From: Omphiscola glabra
Taxonomy: Eukaryota > Mollusca > Gastropoda > Lymnaeidae
NCBI GenBank assembly: GCA_964017045.1
Contig: OZ024809.1
Coordinates: forward strand, 9,199,012-9,263,011
Length of the DNA: 64,000 nt
Direction of reading: 5' to 3'
Position numbers and translations under genes: made by a program. Position 1 is the stretch's first letter, and every line of letters begins with the position of its first letter. Shown in pieces: positions 45,311 through 57,500 of this stretch. The notes below the pieces were generated by a model. It did no database searches, was not told the DNA's origin, and saw only the letters and a program-made list of their open reading frames with translations.

Positions 45311-48300
45311 TGGGCATCTTGACTGGACTGCAGGGCAACAGTGGTGCAATGAATCAATCAAAATTTATGCTGTTGTATGTTAACAATTTTGAACAATTCT
45401 TAATGAGGTTAAAAATACTTCATAAAAATATTTTTTACTTGTGTAATAATAATATAAAATATATAAAAAACAGTTTCTGGATTTTTTTCCAAAATTTTCA
45501 GGGTTATTTTTGACCAGCCAATTTTGTTAACATGGCCGGGTCAGTTTAAAATAAGAGCAATGTCATGATGGATAAATTGCTTCCAGAATAACAAGATTCA
45601 TTTCTTTCCAGTTTCACCTTGTTTTAAAAAAAAAAAAAATTAAATCAATTGTCTGTTAAAAAAGTTGTTTCTGGAACCAAAAAATGTATGATTTTTTTTA
45701 AAACTTTTGTCCACTTGTTAACTTCTGCTTCAGACTTCTTTTTTTAATTTTCAATTCTTTGTCTAGATAGGATTTTGTTATGCCTTTATTCTTGGTGTGT
45801 TTTCATTGGTCACAATTGTTTCCATAAATAGCACGTTTTTTTGCACCAAAACTTTCAAACACCCTAAGTGATTATATATGAGAAATATCTTGTATTTGAT
45901 TGAAAAGCAAAAATATACAGCTGGAAAATTAACCTGGCTACTCTATCAAGCCCAAGTAGATCAGATTCAAAATCAGACAGTTTATCAAAGTAAAATGTTT
46001 TTCGAGGCAAACATGTCTTTTAGATATGTTTCAGATTTAATGTGATATGTGCTGGGCTGCTTAATGTAATTGTCTTCTATTTTTGAACCCTTGCTAATTC
46101 TGTTACTGACATATTTTTCCCAACTATGTTATCAAATGCCCACTTGAAAATCAAAATTATATTTAGTGTGTTGACCCGTTTCCTAGTCCATGTGGCTTAA
46201 CAAATACTCAAATGGCTAGGTACAGTGTAATCTACTAGTCCTGTCCGCTCTAGTCAGTGTAGCTTAACAAATACTCAAAATGAATGGCTAAGTGCAGTGT
46301 TTCTACTGGTCCCACCTAACACTATATTGTCTGGAATGTTTCATGCCTAATGGACTTCCAAATGAAATGCTTCGACAACCTGTCATATTTTACTCTTAAG
46401 TCAAATGAACCTCATTTGTGTTACTTCCCCCTGTCACATTTTGTTCCCCTTGCTTCCACCAATCTGTCAGCCTTTCACTGCTTCATCCCACCCACCCCTT
46501 TCTTTCTCTCCCTTTAACAATCAGTCAGTTTCTACCAGTCTATCCCAACCCCTAGTTTTCATACAATTTCAAATTGATGTATTTTCCCCCAGTACTTAAC
46601 ACTTCCAATGTCATATTCCTTACCTTGTCTCATTCTGACCAATATGGCTTTCTTTATGGTAATATTGCATTCTAGCTGTGTAAAGTAAATGAATAGAGCA
46701 ACAAATTATGTTGAGGCTTAAAAAAAAAGACGAAACATTAAAAGGACATTTTAAGCTATGCCTTCTTCATCAGACAATACAAAACGAGACATAACAAATT
46801 ATTTAAAATTATAAACTTGCAGCTCTCTCAGTCTCCTTTAAGGTTAGGTATTGTTTCATAATCTGATCTTCAGATTTTTTTTTTTATTAATGCCCAACTA
46901 CTTCCTGTTGAGAATTTAAATCTAAAGTCAACCCTTTGAGTTCACTGCCATAAATTCTAAGACTTTGATCTGTACAAAGCTTTGGAAATAATAACTTCAT
47001 AGGGGTTAATAGTTTTACTTAAAAGATATAAATTTAAGGTTCTTTTACTACGATTTAACTACTTTTAATTTTCATGTACCTGATAATTTGCTTATGGATT
47101 ACTTCTATTTAAGACAGGTTGGATAAAAGGTATAAAAATACAGGGTATTTCTGTTTATGACAGTTTGGATAAAAGGTATAAAACTACAGGGTATCATTCT
47201 TTTTTGAACTATTGGACTCAACATACCCGGTACTTAATTTTTAAATTTATATAGGGAATCTACTTAAATTTGTTGATTTTCACTATTTGAGTGCATTGTC
47301 CTTAAAAATTGCAACTGAAACCTATTCAAGTTTCAACTTCTCTACAAATCTCACACTTACAGTGAATCTACTTAATGATTTATATTGGTTTTATATAATG
47401 ATTGTTATTGGTTTTATACTTAACAAGACCAATGCTTGACTAGTCAGAAATTTTAATTTTTGTATCCTCCACATTTTTTAATGTTGGAATTTATTTTTTG
47501 TACTGTGTAGTTGGGTACAGACCTGAGAATTTCCTTTATATATTCCCGGCATTGAGTAACCTATGTGATGTGATGCATTGGACAATTATTTAACAATGTA
47601 ATGCCCTGAACAATTATTTAAAATGTAATGCCCTGAACAATTATTTAACAATTCTTTTTAAAAAATTTTGTTAAAAGAATTGGCTCACTTATTTACACTC
47701 CAATATACTTAATAAACATTCAAGTGATCACATTCCTTAAGTCTGTATTTCTAGTCAGATATTTGTTAAACATTATATTAACAACTTGAAGTGAGGTCAG
47801 AGTGCCACCTTGTGTCAGGAAAGTGCTCTCCCTGAATTTTTTTAATGGAACCAGGACTAGTTTTAAATGTGGCTGTGACTTTTACATTTCATATACTGGT
47901 ATCCGTTGAGATTTTATGTTGATTTGGGCTATTTTAATTTTTTGCTAAAAATAATTTTTAGTTCATATTGTAGCTTTTAAAAATAACCAGTAGCTGTGGA
48001 ACAATAAATTTTTGAAGAAAACTGTGTGGGGTGGGGTGTTGGATTATTAATATTGATGTTGAAGTTTTGAACTTTGACTGAATTATTTTATCCCTCGATG
48101 TGTTTACAATTTTCTTTTTTTTTTTGTCTTAAATCTGTTGGACAATGTTGTGTGATATTTTATGACCATTTTGTAAATTTCTAATCAAATTGGCCATTCT
48201 CAGTGAAACAAATCTCAAAATGTATATTTACTTTTCTTACATTTACATTTCTTTCAATTTCCACTTTTTAAACAAACAAACAAAAATTCCTAACTTTTCT

Positions 48301-49660
48301 CTTGCTAATCACTATTAGATCTACCTGCTTCTTTGTTATTTTCATGTGTTTGAAATTTTTGGCTATTGTTTTGTCAATGCTGTGACTATTGAATACTGGA
48401 ACTGTGTTTTAATAATTCTATAGAAATTCCCAAAGTTTTGTGCATTTGTCGGAAGGTATTAGTTTTTTCCTTGTAACTGTAGAGCTAATAATGATTTTGA
48501 ATATTAAAAAACAGAATCTCTAGATAAAGCTTGCATTGGCCACTTTCCCCATACAGCGATGAGTCGAGATTGCCCAGCTGTTTTATCAGTTTTTGCTTGG
48601 CACAACACATTCCAAAGTGAAACACACAAGGACTACCAAAAAATGTTTCTTGTGCTAATTATCAGAACTAAATCTGGACATTCTTTGGTAAATACTGTTA
48701 AACTTAATTTACATTAACACACAGCACACTGAGTTGCAAACTGTGTAGGCACTAATCTCAAACTGATAAGAAAGGGGAAAAAATCTGTTCAGCAGTAATG
48801 TTTTCTGTTAGAAGTGAAAAGTAAATCACAAACTTGATATGGTATGTAAGTACTTAAGAAAACTTAATTAGTCTATACACCACCAAGCTTTAGCTTTTTA
48901 TCTTAAAAGATTATCGTATTCCCCAGTTTTCATTCGTGCAATAAAACTCATTAAAATAATCTTTTCTTTGCCATTTTGTATAACCTATTTGTGTAAAACT
49001 TTTCCTGATGTGGATTTTTGTTTATTTCAGGCTCTTTTTATATAAAAGAGTACATGTTTTTTTTTTTATCTAATTCTTGCTCAAGATAAATATAAAATTA
49101 TTCAGCTATCAAATTCAGATTGTGAGGGGCAAAAGTTTAAGATATCCACTGAGAATTGGGAGGGGCTAAGGTATCCACTGAGAATTTGGAGGGGCTCAGA
49201 TATCCACTGAGAATCTGGAGAAGCAATAGAGTCTAAAAGTTAAATAGGCCAATTATTTTAACCATTGTCTAAAGACAAGGGCTTTCTGCAGACTACATGT
49301 CGCAATTTTATTTTCTAAATTCTACTATTCTCTTTGCAATTCAATAAATTAATTAGGAGTCAATTGTTTTTACTCTTTAAAATGCATTGTTACTTTGGCA
49401 AGGGTATGCAAGACTAGGTAACTCCATCAAGTGTGGATCTCATTACTATCAGTGCTCTTCAAAATTTTTGTAAGATGTTATTTGTATTTCACCTCTAACG
49501 AGTATTAATGGATCTGCCTTGATTAGAATATGTTATTTGCCGACTGTATTCAGATGGAAGAGGGTTCCATTTTCACAAATTCCAGCGTAAACTCTTTTAC
49601 GTCCTCTGCTGTCAGGCAGGAAAGAAATGTTAGGTTAGTTGAGGGGAGGACCACAAACTT
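45311..49660. other. Tetraspanin 3' flank, probable long 3'UTR and intergenic DNA
   Basis: AT-rich without coding regions. AATAAA occurs at 47711, 48003 and 48940, any of which could end the transcript. At 46725-46790 the minus strand has GTCTGATGAAGAAGGCATAG, a decayed Penelope/hammerhead-like end. Two copies of a TTGGATAAAAGGTATAAAA word lie at 47110-47190. Confidence 0.5.
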
Positions 49661-49838
49661 TGATCAGGCAGTGGGTGATAGGAGGCAAGTACTTCACCTC
49701 AAACTTTGATCAGGCAGTGGGTGATAGGAGGCAAGTACTTCACCTCAAACTTTGATCAGGCAGTGGGTGATAGGAGGCAAGTTCTTCACCTCAAACTTTG
49801 ATCGGGCAGTGGGTGATAGGAGGCAAGTACTTCTTTTA
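49661..49838. repeat. 46-bp repeat (TGATCAGGCAGTGGGTGATA)
   Basis: Four near-identical copies with GGAGGCAAGTACTTCACCTC. Confidence 0.95.
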
Positions 49839-50517
49839 ATTATTAGTGGTCTAGTCTTCTATTTTTTTTTAGTCTATTTTTTTTCAAAACTGAACAGCAT
49901 CATCTCAACTGTCAGCAGCATACTTCTGATCGACAAAATTTTTACTACCAGTACCACATCAAATCTACATAGACAACATTGTGGCTATCACAACTGCACT
50001 AATCACAACCCATTCAAAACTTCACAAAAAACCTTTTAAACTGTAGTTTTAATGAAAGATTTATTTCCATTTTCTTGAATATAAGTTTATTAGCAAATCA
50101 ACAATTTTATTACATTACAAATATACATCTCACTTCAACAATTTTATTACATTACAAATCTCACCGACATTAATATTTCATTTATTAAAGAAATCTGCTA
50201 CAGCAAAATATTAAATTACAAATCTCTTTGACAGTAATAACTTTTACCTCATTTATGGAAATTGTTTAGTTTAATTTAATGAGTTTCATAATGTATATTT
50301 ATTACCCAAAGATGTGTGTATTTAAATTTGTAAACATTATATATTCAACAGTACACTCATAATGGTTATTTATATTTAGTACCGGGTAATAGAGCAATTA
50401 ACAACCACCCCAACAGTGCAAGCCTTTTTAGATCTCAAAACATTCATCAAAATACATGAAGAATTTGTCATACAAATTATTTTGATACATTAAAGGCTTT
50501 CCAGCAATAAACTTGTT

Positions 50518-50700
50518 ACCAGTTCAACAACATGTGTCCATATTCAGTGTGGAGCCAGTTCAACAACATGTGTCCATATTCAGTGTGGAGCCAGTTCAAC
50601 AACATGTGTCCATATTCAGTGTGGAGCCAGTTCAACAACATGTGTCCATATTCAGTGTGGAGCCAGTTTAACAACACGTAGCTATTCAGTGTGGAGCCGG
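50518..50700. repeat. 36-bp repeat (CAGTTCAACAACATGTGTCC)
   Basis: Five copies ending ATATTCAGTGTGGAGC. Lies beyond the PCCA stop, so may be in its 3'UTR or intergenic. Confidence 0.95.
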
Positions 50701-51184
50701 TTGTCAACAAATTGTCTTTACATATTTCTTACCTGTCCGTCCGCTCCATTTAAAGTAAATATGCATTTTGTGAAAAGGCTGATGATCCATAACAAGGATG
50801 ATGGCATGCAGGAATGAATTGTTCACTACCCTGAACACCCTAAAGTCATCTTTGATAGAAACTACAGGACTAACAGTAGAAATATGGATAGGTTTTTCTA
50901 ACCACACTTAGCCAGGTTTCTTAAAAATATACACAAATATTTCATCTTGAATTCTTGTATACAATAACATAAGGACCAAATTGACAGTTTTTGTAAGTTT
51001 TTTTCTTCAAAGCAAAATAGTAAAGGAAAATGAACAACTTTTCTAACTGGGATAAACTGCCATTTTGTGACTATTGACATTGAATTTAAAATAAAAAAGT
51101 AGTTGTATTTCTACATTTATATGTTGCCCTGATTAAAGTAAACTTGGCAAATTTTGGAAGCTAATTATTAAGTTAATGTCACTT

Positions 51185-51362
51185 CCCTGATATTACTAGC
51201 AAACGTCAGATGTTCCCTGATATTACAAGTAGATGTCAGATCTTCCCTTAAGTTACAAGCAGATGTCAGATATTACCTGTTATACAAGCAGACTTCAGAT
51301 AGATATTCCCTGATGTTACAAGCAGACGTCGGTTAGATATTCCTTGATGTTACAAGCAGACG
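51185..51362. repeat. About 31-bp degenerate repeat (TTCCCTGATGTTACAAGCAG)
   Basis: Five to six diverged copies just 3' of the PCCA stop, possibly in the 3'UTR. Confidence 0.75.
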
Positions 51363-51522
51363 CCTTAAGTTAGACAGTTTGAGGTATTTCCAAACTGCGT
51401 TGATAGCATTGTTCAGGCAGCAACTACTACTAGACCCCTTTCCTAACAAGGTCAATCTGTCCCACAACTTCACACAGCTACTGATATCAAGCGCACTACC
51501 ACATCTGGTCCACAACTTGTTT

Positions 51523-51591
51523 TTATTCCAACTCCACAATGATGTCCCCTTCATTCACAGTTTCCCCTGTCTTGAAGTAAACTTTCTTCAC
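51523..51591 (-). CDS. PCCA: PCCA last exon (stop)
   Basis: Acceptor TTTTGTAG, then [22 protein letters not shown] and TAA at 51525-51523. AATAAA overlaps the stop codon (51526-51521). Confidence 0.95.
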   Translation of the reverse strand: MKKVYFKTGETVNEGDIIVELE

Positions 51592-54500
51592 CTACAAAAC
51601 AGAGCACAATGTGAGTTGAAAATGACGGTACAATGTGAGTTGAAAATGATGGTACAATATGAGTTGAAAATGACGGTACAATGTGCGTTGAAAATGACGG
51701 TAGATGGTGGGTTGAAAATGTGAGTTGTAAATGACGGTACAATGCGAGTTGAAAATGACGGTACATGGTAGGTTGAAAATGTGAGTTGTAAATGATGGTA
51801 CAATGTGAGTTGAAAATGACGACACAAAATGTGAGTTGAAAATGACGGTACAATGTGAGTTGAAAATGATGGTACAAATTGATTCTTTGACTAATTCAAG
51901 AGATTAACATCTAGAGCAATAAGAAGTGTATCAGATAACTGGTTGACCATTAATTATGAGCAATTCCAAGAGAACTGAATCAACTCAAAGCCTCGCTATT
52001 GCATCAACTGGCCTGTCTGTCAACTGTCACTAAAATAAATCTCTAGGTATGATGGCGACACTGACCTTTCCAACTTTGGCACTGACCAAACTGTTCTGCA
52101 TCTTCATTGCTTCGAGGACACAAACCTCTTGGTGTTCAGCCACCTAAATCCAAACAAACATAATTTCATTGTGCAACTAAGGGATAAGTTACAGATTTCC
52201 AATAATAAAATGTTGAGATTTAGTTGTTACAATAGAATAAACCGCAGTACTACAAGACAATGAAAGTAAAAGATTTACTTGAGTGTACTCCACTTAATCT
52301 AGTCAACAAAAATATTGTTTAGATAAATTGTGTGTAATTTTGTATGTGTTCAAATATTGGTCACAAATTCTGAGTCTATAGTTTTTATGCATATTAATAT
52401 ATATACATACATTGAGTATATAATAGGCAGATATAATGAACAGTGTACCGGTATGTTAATATGTACACATACTGACCATGTCACCAGCAGCCACATTGAC
52501 TCCTCTCAGCATGCCTGGCATAGGGGCCATGACCAATGTGCTGGTGTCCACCACTTTCTTCTCCAGCATATACTTACTCAAATCAAAGGCCAGGTCGTCC
52601 AACACTTTCACAGGATACTGGGGGAAATGCAATTTAAGTAAAAACTATTGCTGGACTATTCATTAGAACTCTAATTTTTTTTACTTGTAGCATTTATTGA
52701 TTCTTTGAAATAAAAACCAACATAATCAAAACTTGAGATCTTTCAAAGGTGCTAAATACAGACCTGGTTACCATCAAACTCCCAAAGTAGTACAAAATCG
52801 TTTCAGAATAGTACTTTACCATCTCAAAATCGTACAATGTGTATTGTAATTGTAAATATACAGTATAATATATACAAAAACTATTTGCATCGCATATCTA
52901 AAGAATATCACTGCCCAAAGTAGATGACCAAACCCCCCCCCCCTGCCCCATACACACCATAATAATCTTAAGTCAACACCATCCCCCTTCTCCCCCCCCC
53001 CAATTGTGTACCTAATATAACTATAGAATCGATGGTCCCAACCAATCATATTTCTTGGTTCATTCACCCCTGGATGTAGAAAAGAGGTAAAACTAACAAT
53101 TGAAAATGTACTTTTTTTTTTTTTTTTAAAGTTGTTAAAATTACAATTTGATTAACTCAGTCTTTTTAAATTGTAGTTCTGACAGATTTCGGGGTATGAT
53201 CGTAAAAGACATATCAACATTGTAAATTGTATGACAAAATCATAAGAGTAACTAGGTCTATATATATATATTTAAACTTTGAACTTTCTAACCATTATAG
53301 TAGAGCCATGCATTAACAAAATAATTTAACATCACAATAGTCATTGTGATAACCGATACTAACCACTGTCCCATGGAAACGTAGATCGTATTTACCACCT
53401 CCATGTCTTTGGTTGATCTGCCAAATAAGAAATAAAATTCATGAAGTCATTCCAATAAATAAGTAAACTCTTCCATAAAATAAGGTCGCACACCCTAAAG
53501 GCCTGCGTTGCATAAAATAGTCATTATATTGGTTAAGGGGAAATCACTCTATATAAATGAGTTTCATTCCTATTTATGATTATGTTTCTATCCTTGCTTT
53601 TATAAGGGCTTTTTGTGATTAATCGGCTGTGAAATTGGACACACATTTTTTTAATGTCCGATGCTGGAGAGGGCCACACTCCAGATTTCAAAATCAACAT
53701 AGACTACATTGGATTTATTTCATATGGATTAAATTGAAAGCAATGACTTCAGAGATATGTGAGTGCTGGTAATGACTGTGTTAGCTCTGGTGGTGATGGT
53801 CCATGTGCTGGTAATGACTGTGTTAGCTCTAGTGGTGATGGTCCATGTGATTGCAATGACTGTTAGCTCTGGTGGTGATGGTCCATGTGCTGGCAATGAC
53901 TGTGTTAGCTCTAGTGGTGATGGTCCATGGCTGGCAATGACTGTGTTAGCTCTAGTGGTGATGGTCCATGGCTGGCAATGACTGTGTTAGCTCTAGTGGT
54001 GATGGTCCATGTGCTGGCAATGACTGTGTTAGCTCTAGTGGTGATGGTCCATGGCTGGCAATGACTGTGTTAGCTCTAGTGGTGATGGTCCATGGCTGGC
54101 AATGACTGTGTTAGCTCTAGTGGTGATGGTCCATGTGCTGGCAATGACTGTTATCTCTAGTGGTGATAGTCCATGTGCTGGCAATGACTGTGTTATCTCT
54201 AGTGGTGATGGTCCATGGCTGGCAATGACTGTGTTAGCTCTAGTGGTGATGGTCCATGTGCTGGCAATGATTGTGTTATCTCTAGTGGTGATGGTCCATG
54301 GCTGGCAATGACTGTGTTAGCTCTAGTGGTGATGGTCCATGTGCTGGCAATGATTGTGTTAGCTCTAGTGGTGATGGTCCATGGCTGGCAATGACTGTGT
54401 TAGCTCTAGTGGTGATGGTCCATGTGCTGGCAATGACTGTGTTATCTCTAGTGGTGATGGTCCATGGCTGGCAATGACTGTGTTAGCTCTAGTGGTGATG

Positions 54501-57500
54501 GTCCATGTGCTGGCAATGATTGTGTTAGCTCTAGTGGTGATGGTCCATGGCTGGCAATGACTGTTAGCTCTAGTGGTGATGGTCCATGTGCTGGCAATGA
54601 CTGTGTTATCTCTAGTGGTGATGGTCCATGTGCTGGCAATGACTGTATTAGCTCTAGTGGTGATGGTCCATGTGCTGGCAATGATTGTGTTAGCTCTAGT
54701 GGTGATGGTCCATGGCTGGCAATGACTGTGTTAGCTCTAGTGGTGATGGTCCATGTGCTGGCAATGACTGTGTTATCTCTAGTGGTGATGGTCCATGTGC
54801 TGGCAATGACTGTATTAGCTCTAGTGGTGATGGTCCATGGCTGGCAATGACTGTGTTAGCTCTAGTGGTGATGGTCCATGGCTGGTAATGACTGTGTTAG
54901 CTCTAGTGGTGATGGTCCATGTGCTGGCAATGACTGTTATCTCTAGTGGTGATAGTCCATGTGCTGGCAATGACTGTGTTATCTCTAGTGGTGATGGTTC
55001 ATGGCTGGCAATGACTGTGTTAGCTCTAGTGGTGATGGTCCATGTGCTGGCAATGATTGTGTTAGCTCTAGTGGTGATGGTCCATGGCTGGCAATGACTG
55101 TGTTAGCTCTAGTGGTGATGGTCCATGGCTGGCAATGACTGTGTTATCTCTAGTGGTGATGGTCCATGGCTGGCAATGACTGTGTTAGAACTAGTGGTGA
55201 TGGTCCATGTGCTGGCAATGACTGTGTTATCTCTAGTGGTGATGGTCCATGTGCTGGCAATGACTGTGTTATCTCTAGTGCTGATGGTCCATGTGCTGGC
55301 AATGATTGTGTTAGCTCTAGTGGTGATGGTCCATGAGCTGGCAATGATTGTGTTAGCTCTAGTGGTGATGGTCCATGTGCTGGCAATGACAGTATTAGCT
55401 GTAGTGGTGATGGTCCATGTGCTGGCAATGACTGTGTTAGCTCTAGTGGTGATGGTCCATGTGCTGGCAATGACTGTGTTAGCTCTAGTGGTGATGGTCC
55501 ATGGCTGGCAATGACTGTGTTAGCTCTGGTGGTGATGGTCCATGGCTGGTGATGGTCCATGGCTGGCAATGACTGTGTTATCTCTAGTGGTGATGGTCCA
55601 TGTGCTGGCAATGACTGTGTTATCTCTAGTGGTGATGGTCCATGGCTGGCAATGACTGTGTTAGCTCTAGTGGTGATGGTCCATGTGCTGGCAATGACTG
55701 TTATCTCTAGTGGTGATAGTCCATGTGCTGGCAATGACTGTGTTATCTCTAGTGGTGATGGTTCATGGCTGGCAATGACTGTGTTAGCTCTAGTGGTGAT
55801 GGTCCATGTGCTGGCAATGATTGTGTTAGCTCTAGTGGTGATGGTCCATGGCTGGCAATGACTGTGTTAGCTCTAGTGGTGATTATCCATGGCTGGCAAT
55901 GACTGTGTTAGAACTAGTGGTGATGGTCCATGTGCTGGCAATGACTGTGTTAGCTCTAGTGGTGATGGTCCATGTGCTGGCAATGACTGTTATCTCTAGT
56001 GGTGATAGTCCATGTGCTGGCAATGACTGTGTTATCTCTAGTGGTGATGGTTCATGGCTGGCAATGACTGTGTTAGCTCTAGTGGTGATGGTCCATGTGC
56101 TGGCAATGATTGTGTTAGCTCTAGTGGTGATGGTCCATGGCTGGCAATGACTGTGTTATCTCTAGTGGTGATGGTCCATGACTGGCAATGACTGTTAGCT
56201 CTAGTGGTGATGGTCCATGTGCTGGCAATGATTGTGTTAGCTCTAGTGGTGATGGTCCATGGCTGGCAATGACTGTGTTAGCTCTAGTGGTGATGGTCCA
56301 TGTGCTGGCAATGACTGTCTTAGCTGTAGTGGTGATGGTCCATGTGCTGGCAATGACTGTGTTAGCTCTAGTGGTGATGGTCCATGTGCTGGCAATGACA
56401 GTATTAGCTCTAGTGGTGATGGTCCATGTGCTGGCAATGACTGTGTTAGCTCTAGTGGTGATGGACCATGTGCTGGCAATGACTGTATTAGCTGTAGTGG
56501 TGATGGTCCATGTGCTGGCAATGACTGTGTTAGCTCTAGTGGTGATGGTCCATGTGCTGGCAATGACAGTAATAGCTCTAGTGGTGATGGTCCATGTGCT
56601 GGCAATGACAGTATTAGCTCTAGTGGTGATGGTCCATGTGCTGGCAATGACAGTATCAGCTCTAGTGGTGATGTCAACAAGAGTCAGATATTGACGATTT
56701 TAGCCCTAAGCTTAGTCGTATTGTTAGAGACAAATTCATTTGGGAAAGGGTGGAAATCGAAGAGAAAAGACAAAGATTGGATCCCAAATACCTACCCTAA
56801 AGTGATTCAAAGACATATATGTTTGTGTATGTTCTGGTGTACATTCATTTTAAAACATTGGATGTAATAACTTCAACTGAAAAATAATGTTTGAACTCAT
56901 TTTGCGTTTTTTTACCATAAGACAGCTTGTCCAATGTGCTCTCAGACAATGTGATACCTGTACGGGCATCTGAATTCATTTAATCTGGGATTTTGTCATT
57001 TTTGATAGGCAATTGAAAAGTCTAAACATGATTTGACCCCACGGAAAAAATGCACTTGACAGTTATAAGGTTAAGCCTACTCCCAAGTTCCTGTAAGCAG
57101 ATGCCCACTCTGTAACATTCTTCACTTTGCTGTGTCAGCCTTGTTCAGGGCATCTAGGGGCATAATAACCATCCATGCAACTGCTCAAGTTCTGAATATG
57201 TCTCTCTGCTTTCTTTACTAAATGAAGAGACTTAAAAGTTCACATTGGCTGATGTATTTCATAAGCTGTCCTGACAGTAGCATAGAGAGATGATGGACTC
57301 ACCTGCAGTAACCTCTGCTCCCCATTCAGTGTGAGGTCCATCAAGGGAGAAGTAAAAGAAAGATTTCCCTTGACTTCAAAAACATCTCCAGCTATGACAA
57401 CCTGGTTGGTGGACACAAGAGATAATATCAAGTCATTATAAAACAAATCTCCAGCTATGACAACCTGGTTGGTGGACAAAAGAGATAATCTCAACTCATT

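Noticed and set aside
53763..56867. Several 70-200-residue frames rich in [14 protein letters not shown]
   Set aside because: Hydrophobic look is an artefact of the 40-42-bp satellite inside a PCCA intron.
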